From Lepidodermella squamata (lineage: Eukaryota > Gastrotricha), in the NCBI GenBank assembly GCA_047495785.1, contig JBLDXI010000006.1, positions 124,001 to 188,000 of the forward strand: 64,000 nt of DNA. Direction: 5' to 3'. The notes beneath the pieces are model-generated. The model saw nothing but the letters and a program-made list of their open reading frames with translations. It made no database searches and was not told where the DNA came from. Shown here piece by piece: positions 33,394-44,260 of this stretch. Position numbers and translations under genes: made by a program. The stretch's first letter is position 1, and each line of letters begins with the position of its first letter.

Positions 33394-35078
33394 ATTGGAA
33401 ATAGGAATTAAAGAAAAACGATAATAGGTATTCAATTAAGAAAGAATAAAGCTGAATAATGAATATTATGACGGAGGATGAACGCGATTCGATGCAAAGT
33501 TATTACCCTTTGTCCTACCAGCTGCTTGTTATTGCTTACTTGGTAGCCACCTTAAATGGTGTTGTATCGCTGCCCCTCATTACCAGGTAAAGAGATCACA
33601 GTATTTGTTTTAGCGATGAAATTTTCACCTCCTCGCCGTTTGTCCTAATTACACCAATTTTTTATGCCGGTCAAGGACAATAATGAAAACGTGTGAATAT
33701 TTTTAATATTATTAATACTTGCGTAAGAAGCGGAAATTAAGGAGGTTCCGAAATTGAGGGGCAAAATAGTCTGTATCTGTATCGGGAAACTACACTTTTC
33801 ACTAGTGAAGTTCATTTTCTCGGCTTGGTGCAGATAATGTTTGAACAACGCGGTTCCCAAAAATTGTCCAATGTTGCGTGATTTTGGATGGAAGTCTCCA
33901 CTGAGAACTGAAAATAATCAAATGAGAAATAAAAGGCATAAATAAAATGAAATAAATACATTGTTTTTGGCTTCAAATTTCACTAGCGAGTCTTGAAACT
34001 CACGAGCAGGCCGCTGATTATTCAAATGAGCGTACAAAATTAACCAAGCAGGTTATCGGCCACTTTTATTTGTTAATTTTTCAAAATTCAGGTACAAAAT
34101 CAGGTTAAAATCCTGAAAATTTGCGAAAAATCAGGAATTACCTTGCACACCCTGGCCTCAAATTAAGGATCTTTTGCCGATGTTTGAGCTTCGAAAAATT
34201 AGTTTGACCAAATTTACCCTGCAGGGAATTCAACATCATAATGAAATGCCATCAAGTAAACTGGCAATAATGGCGATGCAGTTTTCAGGTAACATATTTG
34301 CTTCCATAAGTCAAACCAGGTGTTTCAAATCTGTGTTCTATTTGCGTTTTCGGCACGCGAGCATTTCATTTTCAGCTCTTCAAACTACATACGCTATCTC
34401 TCATCTTCTACGCTAGATATACACAAGAAGACTTAACACAGCGCTGACGATTTGTATTTGATCTTGCTAGTATATGCTATATGAAAGGTTTTTTTACTAC
34501 TATTACAAAAATGGCTGCATGCCATTCACGAGCTGAATAATATGTATCACGCGGCAAAACTGTCCATTGTACACACGCTCCATTCAAAGTCGGCCATTTT
34601 TTTAAACACTCTATTCTCTTATTTTTTCCCCACTATTCTTATCAAAATTTGAAACCTATATTCATGCAATACCAGCGTTGTTTCATATCATTTTGCTGAT
34701 GAGTCACCTTTTGGCTAAAAAATTGGTCTTCTTATTGACTTTAGCCAAGCCTTAAAATGTTGTGTTAATTTCCTTTAATTTTTTTTCCTTCACTTTCCTT
34801 CACTTTCCTACAATTTCACTTTCAATTTAAAAATTCAAAATTCAAAACTAAATCATAATTTTGGTAATTTTTTCTGAAATTTATCTGTTATTCTAGAAAT
34901 AAATTCTCAGTGAATTAGGTATATACTGAATTTTCGCTCGAAATTACGGGTCTAATTTTATAATTAATTGAATATTAATTCGACCTGAAATTAGTGAAAA
35001 ATGAAAAATGTATTCCAGAAGATCACTTGGAGAATTTTTTAATTTAGAAAATTTATCTCTAGATATAGGTTGAAGAAA
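33394..35078. other. Long non-coding stretch
   Basis: About 1.7 kb without a convincing exon. A dispersed repeat copy is at 33991-34036. The rest is AT-rich with short tandem T-runs (34770-34830). Confidence 0.4.
33991..34036. repeat. Short dispersed repeat, copy 2
   Basis: Matches the block at 30791-30833 (CTTGAAACTCACGAGC ... TTCAAATGAGCGTAC). Confidence 0.4.
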
Positions 35079-35594
35079 ATGATTTTACAGTTGATTTTCG
35101 GAGCCGCCTCTGTCGCGTGCATGATTTCTCACGGCTATTTCGGCTACGAGCACGGCAAGCTGCTCATCGGCAAAGACCTGCCAAACTACGCCGCCGATCC
35201 GGAGCTGCTCCACGACCACACGCCAACGAAATTTCTCATCGAAATCGCAACTGTCACAACGAGTTTCCTACTCATCTCGTACTGGCGCGGCAAGCTGTCC
35301 GTCTGCCACGGTTCAATAGCCGCGCTGCATCTCGCCGGCCATCTCGCCTACTCGCTGATGTGGCCCGGGCGCGGCGAGACGCCGAACATGTTTGTCGGGT
35401 CGATTTTCGACTGGTACCTGCACGCCGATGCGGCGACTCGCATCGCGAAGAATGGCTATTTCTTGTACCTGGCTAATGCCGGCGGCATTGTTTTTGACAT
35501 TTACTACTTTCATGTGTTTTTCATTCAATCACTCATCAAGGGCATGTTTGGGACGTCGCATGTCGCTGAAGACGCCAAGGCAAAGACGAATTGA
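35079..35594 (+). CDS. Four-TM membrane protein of unknown family (paralog 1)
   Basis: 171 aa from the ATG at 35079; the triplets upstream are in frame but lack an ATG. Four hydrophobic segments are visible, with the shared motifs ASHG/ISHG in TM1, LLISYWRGKLSVCHGSIAAL around TM2-TM3, and FDIYYFHVFFIQSLI at the end of TM4. Its closest relative here is the gene at 49333-49833 (same length, same WRGK, CHxSIAxLH and FDIYxFHxFFI motifs). I do not recognise the family. The coding part is more GC-rich than the surroundings. Decayed pieces of this gene occur at 42.7, 43.5 and 44.2 kb. Confidence 0.75.
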   Translation: MILQLIFGAASVACMISHGYFGYEHGKLLIGKDLPNYAADPELLHDHTPTKFLIEIATVTTSFLLISYWRGKLSVCHGSIAALHLAGHLAYSLMWPGRGETPNMFVGSIFDWYLHADAATRIAKNGYFLYLANAGGIVFDIYYFHVFFIQSLIKGMFGTSHVAEDAKAKTN

Positions 35595-35853
35595 ATGAAA
35601 AAATTCAGAATAAAATAAGCGAGCGTGCTTTCAACCACAGAGTTTCTAAATAATCGAAATCAATTTTCAGAGATTTATTTTTTCGAACTTTTTTAAGGAA
35701 AGGTTTCAATATATGGCAAGTAATTGAGAGAAGCTGATATTTTTGGGGTCATAACTGAGGTCATTTTGAATGCGACCCAGCGTGAATATTCAAATGAGGG
35801 TCAAATAGGAGCTGAAATAAATGAATGAAAATAACCTGAAAAAACGGTGAAAC

Positions 35854-38515
35854 GGTAGATCCGCACGGTATATTGCGCGAGTGGAATTTTCCGCATCTGG
35901 ACTGGAACTTTCCGCACGATTTAAATAGGAATTATCCGCATCAGTTTTCAAATTGAGTGGAATTTTCCGCATGAAGTCAAAATTCGAAATTGAAATCCCA
36001 AAATTAATTTGAGTGGAATTTTCCGCACAACTTTTATTTTAGAGAGGAATTTTCCGCACGAGAAATTAAAGAATAAATGCAAGTTTTAATCATCACAATC
36101 TGAGCTGTCCCTCATATCAGCAATAGCGCTGGCTTCATCATCAGTGCCTTCATCATCACTGGTGGCGTCAATATCGACCTCATCGAGAATAAGTGTTTCA
36201 GGCTTCGGCTTCTTTTCCTTTAAGTCGATCAGGCAATGGGACACACTGTCGAGGAATTGAATATAGCCAAGTCGACCGTTAGCCAACTCAGCCCAGAAGG
36301 CCTTGATACGATCTGTTACGTTCTGGTATACCCTCTTCCTCGACAGCTTATAATTGGCCGCCTTTGCAAGACGAAGACGAGTTGTTGTGATCCGGTGCTC
36401 GCGGATAAGCAAATTCGAGAATCGCCACACATTAAGGTGGACACCGTGTGCGACTTTGTTGACATGGCTGTTCCAACCTTCTACGAAGTTATTGGTGCGG
36501 AAATCATTGCCGTAGACGTTCCACGACTGCATGCCAACAGTCTCGAACCAGTAGTTATTGAAGTAGTCCAGAAATTTCGTCAATTCATCGTGGGCCGGAG
36601 CTTCATTTCGAATTTGGAAAAACGCCGTTCGAACCAGATTGATCGGTAGCAAAGCCAGGGCCATGCACCGGCGGATCGCTTTTCGAACTAAACTACCTGG
36701 TTCCACGTATTCGTTCCACAATCCCAGAGAAGCCAACTTCCGAAGAAGAGCTTGGCAGAAGTGGAAATGGCAGCCAATTATCGTACAGCCCCAAATCGTC
36801 AATGCTGAGTGAATCAAAGCCCATTCGTAGTCACAGGTGAATTGGGTCATTGTCATTGAGCCAGCAAGACGTTCCATTTCTGACCGAAGGTATCTGAACA
36901 CTTTCTCGTACAACTCCTTAGACCGATTCGTCATCAAAACATAAGCACAAGGAGCTGAAAACGATTGAGGCGACTCGGGTGGTGGTCGAGGAACACGCTC
37001 GAGAGTATGAAAAGTTAGCAATTGTGAAAACTGAGGCGGGCAAACCTTGAATGTCCCATCGCCAAAAGCCCTTTCAGACCGAGCTAGTCGCTTCAAATCT
37101 TCATCGGTGGCATACACCACAAAAGCACCCGGCTTCGGAATATCACGGCAGATTTCCCATTTGCGAAGAAACTTTTCGTCCATGCTGGTTTGGGTATATT
37201 TCAACACTTTCTCGTCAACGCAACCGTCAACTCCATCAAGCTGTGAAAAAAACCCGTTAACAGTTTTAGAATTTCGAGGCTCAATGGAGGTTCGTATTTG
37301 CCGAAACGACTTGCCGCACGAACTATATTTAGGCACCACGGAATCGAACTCGGCTACATCCAAGTTCCAGCGTTGTAGACGTTCACCTGCTTTAGACAAT
37401 TCATCATCGTAAATTTCCGGTACAGAACTTGCAACATCGGTCGCAACTCTCCGCCTTATCTCGGACATCATGATTTCCTTCTCAGCGTGTCCATAGCTGG
37501 GTGAACACTTTTGAACACCGCTAAATCCAACTACAGCGGTACCATCAGAGTTAAGGACAGGACTAGCAGAACATTCAGTACAGCGATACTTTTCAGTACT
37601 TGGTATCCAGCGGTAACAGTACCCACCGTAAGCAATACATTTTGTACCTTTGGTGTTGATGTAATGGCGTAAAGGTGGTTGAATGAAAGCAGGCGGAGCT
37701 GGTCGTGGAACCGGAGGTAAGTTCTGAGGTTGAAAAACAAACGGCTGTTGCGTCGTAATAGGCGTCATAGGCGGCTGAAGAGCTGTAAAGAGTTGAGCCG
37801 GTTGAGTTGGCTGCGAAACTTGGCGATTCTCCGCAAGCCAGTTGCTGTGCCACTGTTGTTGATACTGGCTAAACATAAATGCCATGAAGTCGTGGGGTGA
37901 AGGAGGTACAACCACAGGTGGAATCGGAGGAACAGGCCTGGGCGTTGAAGCCAATCTAGGCTCAATGTTGGACTCATGTAAGGCGAACGAAATTTCAGGC
38001 TGTGCCGGGGGCAACAAATTTGAAGAGGAGGCGATAAATGACCGGCCGGTGTCAGAGGAAGACTCGTTTATTGCTGTAGAAGTGGAATTTATAATGGGAC
38101 TCGAGATCAAATAATAGCCTGATCTTACATTGTTGACTCGCCGGCGTCTGTTGTTGTTGCTTATGCGCTTTACCTTTGTGAATAGCGAGACCTCTAGCTG
38201 AAGCATAAGTCTTTCCATCATTGCATATATCGCACTTAAGCTCCATTTCATCAAACAAAAAGGGATAAATTGACAAGAATGATACGGTGACCAACGGGTT
38301 AAGCTTGTCGCGTGCGGGAATTGCCGCTCCAAATTTTTTGTCGATTACGCAACACCAACGCCATGCGGAAATTTCCGCGATTTTTCTTTTCATGCGGAAA
38401 ATTCCGCGATTTATTTAATCTGAACTCGTGCGCAAAATTTCCATCACTCATTATTCTATGCGGAAATAATACGTGCGGAAAATTCCACTGTACGAATATA
38501 CCGTGCGGATCTACC
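35854..38515. mobile_element. Complete Mutator-like (MULE) DNA transposon
   Basis: 2,662 bp bounded by terminal inverted repeats GGTAGATCCGCACGGTATAT (left) and its complement (right end CCGTGCGGATCTACC). Inside the ends lie many copies of TGGAATTTTCCGCA in opposite orientation on the two sides: at least five on the left (35880-36060) and at least three on the right (38360-38490). The element contains one intact two-exon transposase gene on the minus strand. I could not see a convincing 9-bp target-site duplication, so the exact ends may be off by some bases. Confidence 0.85.
36086..38246 (-). CDS. MULE transposase with N-terminal C2H2 finger
   Basis: Exon 1 (38129-38246) begins MELKCDICNDGKTYASARGL and encodes one C2H2-type finger. 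A 55-bp intron (GTAAGA...TACAG, phase 1) leads to exon 2 (36086-38073); 701 aa. A Pro/Gln-rich linker is followed by a FLYWCH-like Cys cluster (GGYCYRW, YRCTECSASP). The MULE catalytic core follows: FGDGTFKVCP (first Asp), FTCDYEWALIHSAL, the CHFHFCQALLRKL C-x2-H motif, and FVEGWNSHVN near the end. The C-terminal tail is acidic. No internal stop is seen, so the element may be active or very young. It cuts and pastes the element that encloses it. Confidence 0.88.
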
Positions 38516-39111
38516 TCTGAATCGAAAAAACCAGGTTTTATGACGATGGATTTGAACCAAAGTTGGTATTACATACTCGCACTGAGTTTCAATAATTTCC
38601 GAGGCGAATATCCATTCTTCATGAGTGTGCCATGTGCAAATGTTAAAATTATGGTACCAGTATGGAATTTATGATATTTTTTATTCAAGTATGATTAACC
38701 GACATTATTTCATGGTTCGATAATATTATATTATATTATATGGTTCGACCCCGCTCGTTCATCGATCTTAAAAGTGGTATCAAAAATCCACGATCTAAAA
38801 TATCACCGCATAACCCCACTTTTCACTTTTCAAATTTCAAGTTATATTTATACCTTGTATCTTGTATCTAATTTTGTCCGCTCTCGCAAAAATACTGGCT
38901 GTGAAGAAAGTACATGCTGCGAACATGCGAAATTCGATTTGTTGTTTTCAAGTGAAATTGAGATATCTCAGTGAAACTGATACGCGAATGTTAAGGCACA
39001 ACACGAACATTTTTCCATTTATTTGCTTATTTTAATTGGAAGCCAGCAAGCGCGCTCGAGTAATTTGGTAATATATATCGATTAAAGCGATCGAGCAGAT
39101 GTCCCATATTA
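38516..39111. other. Spacer with a short AT microsatellite
   Basis: ATTATATTATATTATAT-type repeat at about 38722-38742. No coding sequence recognised. Confidence 0.4.
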
Positions 39112-40125
39112 TCACTTTTTCTCAGTGAAAATGATGCGCGAATATGCTGGAACCAGGAACTTGTTGCTATCCAGCGTCGACGAAAACAGCCCGTGATGGG
39201 CGATGAATTTCTTCTCATCGCCGCCGATGACCTGCCACTCGACATTGGTCACGTGCGCCCGCATGTCATACTGCGACGATTGCTGCGGCTTGTTAAACAA
39301 ATCAATCAACCAACCGCAGTAATAATCAGGGTGCCCAGAACCGCAGTATTTCACCCAGAAAATCTTCGACCAAAACTGCGTGTCCAGCTTACCGGCCCGA
39401 ACTTGGCCAGAAATTTTCTCGCAAATTTCCAGCGTGGTTTTCAAATATTTTTTAATCTCAGCACCTGGTAGCAAATCGGCCCAATTTGTCAGGGCGGATT
39501 CAATTTTGGTCCAGTCTTCAAGAGTACCTTCAAGTCGGACCTTTTTAATGCCGCAAAGGGTGCAGTCATACAAGTAGTAGGGCGAGGCGGCTTCGGCAAA
39601 AGCGGCCAAACGAGCTTCTCGCGATATTTCAGTGTCAGTCGTGAAATCGGGCAGCAATTTCTCGATCGCACTCGGAATTCTCTCGCGCAGCGCCGCGGTT
39701 AATTTTTCGAAATCAATGCACTTTGCCGTGTCTTGAACAATGACAATCTGCTGTTTGTACGGCTTGTCCGTAAATATCGATCGGCATTCCTCGTGATTTT
39801 TGATGACGTAATGCGCAATTTCGTTGTAAACTGTGAAATAGAAGAGATCGGGCCGGAAGACGATGCCTGCGTGGCTTGCCCAGCAGCTTCTAACGTAACC
39901 AACCAGGTTGCGGTGCATCCATGGCGAGTTTGTTGGGATTGAGCTTTCGTAGATTTGCCACTTTGACCGCGCCTCTTCGTCGACTTCACCGCCTTTGCCG
40001 CAGTGCATGCTTCCGATAAGATCGATCAACTGTCTGTACACCCAGTTTTCATCGCCAGGGCTGGACTGAAACTGCGAAGCGTCCACCTCTTCGAGTTCCG
40101 GATCGACTACAGCTTCAATGACCAT
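39112..40125 (-). CDS. DUF4419-domain protein
   Basis: A single-exon ORF; the ATG at 40125 (MVIEAVVDPELEEVDA) is the first true start, giving 337 aa. The DUF4419 pattern is clear: FRPDLFYFTVYNEIAHYV (the family's RPDxxWxxxxxQ-like helix), IVIVQDTAKCIDFEKLTAAL, YYLYDCTLCGIKKVRLEG, then LEDWTKIESAL, FWSKIFWVKYCGSGHPDYYC and GWLIDLF. DUF4419 proteins occur in fungi, amoebae and scattered animals and have no agreed biochemical role. It has no signal peptide. A hAT MITE sits only 36 bp upstream of the start codon, within the promoter or 5' UTR. Confidence 0.85.
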   Translation of the reverse strand: MVIEAVVDPELEEVDASQFQSSPGDENWVYRQLIDLIGSMHCGKGGEVDEEARSKWQIYESSIPTNSPWMHRNLVGYVRSCWASHAGIVFRPDLFYFTVYNEIAHYVIKNHEECRSIFTDKPYKQQIVIVQDTAKCIDFEKLTAALRERIPSAIEKLLPDFTTDTEISREARLAAFAEAASPYYLYDCTLCGIKKVRLEGTLEDWTKIESALTNWADLLPGAEIKKYLKTTLEICEKISGQVRAGKLDTQFWSKIFWVKYCGSGHPDYYCGWLIDLFNKPQQSSQYDMRAHVTNVEWQVIGGDEKKFIAHHGLFSSTLDSNKFLVPAYSRIIFTEKK

Positions 40126-40161
40126 TTTCAAATAAATTAAGAATTATATCCTAGAAAATTG

Positions 40162-41183
40162 CAGGGTTGCAAAACATGCAGAAATGGCGCATGGGATGCG
40201 CAGGAAATTTTCGAAATTTCGCCGAAATTAGGAAATTTTGGCTAGGAAACTCATTTTAAAACGCTTGGAAAACGCTTGAAAGTGCCAGGAAAAGCTAGGA
40301 AGCTGCCATGAAAACACTATATCAGCAAGGCGAAAACTAGTTTAGTACTTTGATTAATCGATACAAATAATCGATATTCGAAGAGCAAAACTCGATAATT
40401 CACATTTTCAGAAGACCGATGCATGAAAGCCGAGGCCACCAATGAATTCCTCGTGAAAAATTACCCTAGAACATGTCTCGCACTGCTAGAAAATTTGCAA
40501 TTTTGAACAAGGTAATAAAAATGCGATAATTGCTTTATGGCACCTAATTATCTCCAGATAAAATTATAGATAAAAAAAATTCTACAAAAGCCATTCGATT
40601 TCGCTCAGGAAATTTACCCCTCTGGAGTTTCTAAGGGGATTTCGACATCAAAAACGCCGAGTCACCGCAATATTTTGATGTTTTTAATTTCGAGGTTTCA
40701 AATTACCGTTGCCGACAAAAACCGGAAGCAAAAACTACAACACTACAACTTTTGATTGGTGAAGTGTATGGAGCTCAAAATTTACACTAAGGGGTAATTC
40801 AATGCGGGGAATTCAACGGCGCTATCAGTTTTTTGATATTCCCGATCGACTTCGATTATCGGTGATTATCGATTATCGATTTCGATTGTTTTTATCAATT
40901 TTCACAGCGAAATCGTGATATCGTTAGCGTCGTTGAATAACTCGAATTTAGGCTTGTTTACATTCTTTTCAAGGCGAGAATTGACAAGTAAAAGTCTTTT
41001 GTTTTTTTGTCGCTTCATTCATGTTGAAAAAGCCGCTTTTTACATGACACTTTTCACCATGAAACGGATGTAAACAAGCCTAAATCCGAGTTATTCAACG
41101 ACGCTAACGATATTGGGTATTTCATAGGAAATTAGGAAATTTTGAGTTTCTGCGCAGGAAGCTCTGCATGTTTTGCAGCCCTG
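40162..41183. mobile_element. Non-autonomous hAT-type MITE, copy 2
   Basis: 1,022 bp. It starts CAGGGTTGCAAAACATGC and ends ...GTTTTGCAGCCCTG. It is flanked by an 8-bp target-site duplication with one mismatch (GAAAATTG / GAAAAATG). It is collinear with copy 1 over most of its length, lacks the TA mini-MITE, but carries a different long-arm palindromic insertion (40918-41113) near its right end. There is no transposase. Confidence 0.87.
40918..41113. mobile_element. Foldback-type insert nested in hAT MITE copy 2
   Basis: 196 bp with 46-bp inverted arms at 40918-40963 and 41068-41113 (start ATATCGTTAGCGTCGTTG, end CAACGACGCTAACGATAT) and one visible mismatch. The sister MITE lacks it (GGTGATATTGGG is uninterrupted there). 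About 50 extra bp on its left side show that the insertion was not a single clean event. Confidence 0.8.
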
Positions 41184-42701
41184 GAAAAATGATCAAATAA
41201 ATGTTGTGGAATTTTTTAAGTGATTTTAGAAATGTTCCGAAGTTCTTTAAATGTTTAGTAATTTTTCGGAATTTTATCGAATGTTTTTCCGAGTATCAAT
41301 AAGACAGTGAATTAGCTGGTACTTTTTAAAAAAGGAAGAAAAAATATTCGCCTCTTAGTGTACATAGCAATCAAAGAAAAGTGTGCGAAATGAGTCTAAA
41401 GCGAGATAAGGCATGTATTTACCATCAACTCTTGTGGGTAAAGGTGAATCATCACAAAAGATGCTGTTTTATATTAGCCAGGTGTAGCAATAATATATTT
41501 ATTGTCGAGCAATGTTTGTATTCGCGACCCTCTTGAATTCGATATCGCGGAATGCGGATGACACAACGACTTGCCTATAATCGAAACAAATGGCGTGTGG
41601 CCACAGACTTTCAACAAAACTTTCAAAAACTTTCACTAAACATGCCGGAAAGACGCTTTCCGCTTTCCACAACCACAACTTGTTGAAGAAACGTGTGCAT
41701 TTAAGGCTCAGTCTGTTTTTTATCATCACAGTGTAATTCATTGCCATCAATGCATTTAATACAATGATTAATCATCATAAAACATTAATAAGCATATTTG
41801 TTACATTTGACCGGTAACAAGTGAAAAGTGGGGTTTGGTAAAATCTTTGACATCTCTTTGGCTGTGAGATTTTGCAGCCGCTCTAAGAATTTGATGGAAT
41901 CAAAGTAATGCTTGCACGGCATTCGAAATCTATATGCCTTTTCGGCGATCGACCCTTTGGGATCTCACGTCTTTGAAAAGGGTGGGAGCCTCGTAGAGGT
42001 CTTCTTTCTTTTTCCAATTCAAAATCTTCAAGAAAATATAAGTAAGAAAACGCTGGAATCGTCCCACTTGAAGTCAAAACACTACAGAAAATACGCAAAA
42101 CCTCACTTTTCACTTGTTAACAGTCATTTCATTCAACTTACTTCTGAAACTTCAACTTCTTATTATTATCATTGTTCACTAATATTATTACAATAGTATT
42201 CACTTATAGTATTGGATGACACGATACAAGGCAAAAAAACCTTCCGCAAGTTAGTTGACGTTTAAGGAGGAGGGCCGGTTGGCAGGTAAAATCAAAATGA
42301 TGGATAGACAAAAGCCTGAGAGCGATAGGATGCTCAGGTGGCGATTGAAAAATTCTGAGAAGTTGATACTATTTGGCGATGTGCACAAGAACGCGTATAA
42401 ATATCTATGGTCACATGACCGCGGTTCACCAAATATAAAACGCGGTTTCCTTCGACAAAAGGACTTGGAACTACAAAGGGCCTGTCGTAAGCTTTGCAAT
42501 GACTTTTTCATGGCTGAATTCGGTTGTTTGCGCCTTATCCGGATTTGATGATTTTTGACGCCGGATAACTGATATGGTTGTCATCGGTGGACAGCGATGG
42601 ATATTCCTCCTTCAGGCCGATATCCATCGTGCTATCCACCTATGATATCCACCCGGATATTGTATAATATTGAGCTTGGGGTTTAATAACCCCGAATCGG
42701 C
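41184..42701. other. Non-coding stretch before the duplicated gene fragments
   Basis: No convincing gene. The block around 42450-42535 (GGAACTACAAAGGGCCTGTC...) recurs at 44085-44155. The block with GTGTGGCCACAGAC near 41595 recurs near 43982. It therefore forms part of a local duplication. Confidence 0.45.
42450..42535. repeat. Local duplicated block, copy 1
   Basis: Contains GGAACTACAAAGGGCCTGTC followed by GCTTTGCAATGA. The second copy at 44085-44155 has the same order, and each copy is followed within about 200 bp by a fragment of the four-TM gene. Confidence 0.55.
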
Positions 42702-42870
42702 AAGGCTCAACATGTTTGTCGGGTGGATTTTCGACTGGTACACCTCCGGCAACTAGTATTGTCAATAACGGCTATTTCTTCTACTTGCGGCTATGCCGGC
42801 GTACTTCCATGTGTTCATTATTCAATCGCTCATCAAGGGAGACGAATTAAATGAATAATTTAAGCGAACG
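42702..42870 (+). pseudogene. Decayed fragment of the four-TM gene (fragment A)
   Basis: Matches the last third of the gene at 35079-35594 (AACATGTTTGTCGGGTGGAT, TTCGACTGGTAC, CTCATCAAGGG, GACGAATTAAATGAA) with several deletions and in-frame stops. The match continues into the 3' flank (AGCGAACGTGCTTTCA) and to about 43090, so it is a genomic duplication and not a retrocopy. Confidence 0.75.
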
Positions 42871-43239
42871 TGCTTTCATTTCCAGACTTTCAGCAGAATC
42901 TTAACCAAATAATAGTAACTTTATTGGGCAAACTTTTCCAACCGCCTCCAACCGCCTCCAACCTGGAAGGAAATCTCGAGAAACTTACATGTGCATATTG
43001 GGACATAACTGTGGAGTAATTTCGAGTGGCGCAGTGTGAATATTCAAATGAGGGTCGAAAAGGTGCGAGCTGAAATTATTTAAGAAAATAAGTAACTAAA
43101 CAAATGTAGAAAAATGTGAAAAAACTGGAAGTATAATGGTGTGGCTTCGAATACTCAAGTTGTGGTTATTCTCACTGAAATATCGAATTTCAATGATTAC
43201 AAAACAAGTGTTGGGTTCTTTGCCTAATATTTCCTGACT

Positions 43240-43440
43240 CTACAGGGCGTTCGCGTAATAATCTTCTAAAAAAGTTTGAGCAGAAATTTGGGACATAAAA
43301 TTCACTAAGAATTTATTTACAAATAATAACAATACAAATAATTTACAAATAATAAAAATTACAAATACAAATAATAAATCTAATTAATAACAGATAAATT
43401 TCAAAAAATAGCTACATAGCTACAGGGCGTTCGCGTAATA
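43240..43440. repeat. 21-bp direct repeat pair
   Basis: The block from CTACAGGGCGTTCGCG to the following TAATA is identical at 43240-43260 and 43420-43440, exactly 180 bp apart. It could be the scar of a small insertion or a tandem duplication. Confidence 0.6.
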
Positions 43441-43470
43441 CTCTTTTTGCTACTTTTTGCATGCATTTTC

Positions 43471-43553
43471 GGGTGCGGCGAGACGCCGAACATGTTTGTC
43501 GGGTCGATTTTCGACTGGTACCTGCACGACGACGCGGCGACTCGCGGCGATTC
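43471..43553 (+). pseudogene. Fragment of the four-TM gene (fragment B)
   Basis: About 80 bp almost identical to 35370-35450 of the intact gene (GTGCGGCGAGACGCCGAACA, TTCGACTGGTACCTGCACG). It is much better preserved than fragments A and C, which implies a later copying event. It has no start codon and no continuation. Confidence 0.7.
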
Positions 43554-43736
43554 GAGCGTTGACTCGCCAGTTTAGCTACTAGCATTCTAGGTTCGATTTG
43601 CAGTGTCAAAGTCCATCTGTTTTTTGCAGGGTGTGGTCGTGTGGTCGGGTCGGTGGGAGCGGTCGCGCTGGTGGTTGCAAACAATGAGGCTTGTTCGGTA
43701 AAGCTATAAGCACTCGCCCTAGTGGCGAAATCATGA

Positions 43737-43808
43737 ACCATCGTAGCGTAGCGGCTGAGGAGGCTGATATTGCCTGGGAGTTCGATGGTTCGATTCCGGC
43801 TGAGGTCG
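43737..43808 (+). repeat. tRNA-like (possibly SINE-derived) sequence
   Basis: An A-box-like TAGCGTAGCGG and a canonical B-box GGTTCGATTCC are spaced as in a tRNA gene. However, the acceptor stem does not pair, and U33 is missing from the anticodon-loop position. A decayed tRNA or tRNA-derived SINE head is the likeliest reading. Confidence 0.35.
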
Positions 43809-44084
43809 TCAAATTTTTGTAGTGAATAAGTTTTTCAGTTCGACTAGTTTTCCTTATTGCAGTTTTAGCTTGGGAAAACTAATCTACGCCATCCAAAAAT
43901 GACGATTAAAAAACTAATTCACTAAAAAATGCGACCACCTTAGCTGGTTTTTAATGAAACACCCTGCAAAATAGAAAAAAGCGTGTGGCCACAGACCGAT
44001 ATTGAGACTGCGAATGAGAATGGCAATTGATCGGGAAAGTTTCGCCGAGGTTTTCACAATTTTGGATAGGATTAAGCCGGATTT

Positions 44085-44155
44085 GGAACTACAAAAGGCC
44101 TGTCGCTAACTTTGCAATGAATTTTCGGTTGAATTCTGTTATTTGCGCGATTTTA
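44085..44155. repeat. Local duplicated block, copy 2
   Basis: GGAACTACAAAAGGCCTGTC followed by CTTTGCAATGA; copy 1 is at 42450-42535. Confidence 0.55.
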
Positions 44156-44210
44156 AGCTTGATATTAAATTAATATTAAATTGATGATAATTGATTTTGA
44201 GCCGGAATCG

Positions 44211-44260
44211 GCAAGGCCCAACATGTTTGTCGGGTAGATATTCGACTGCTCCCTGAATGA
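44211..44260 (+). pseudogene. Fragment of the four-TM gene (fragment C)
   Basis: GGCAAGGCCCAACATGTTTG followed by TCGGGTAGATATTCGACTG is related to 35386-35415 of the intact gene. It is closest to fragment A, sharing its GGCAAGGC(T/C)CAAC left border, so fragments A and C are copies of one another. Confidence 0.6.

Noticed and set aside
36236-36649. 137-aa ORF on the plus strand
   Set aside because: Lies antisense within the MULE transposase exon, whose protein shows catalytic motifs; the plus-strand frame has no recognisable features.
42255-42548. 97-aa plus-strand ORF
   Set aside because: Partly inside the duplicated block 42450-42535, whose second copy (44085-44155) does not keep the frame; no domain recognised.
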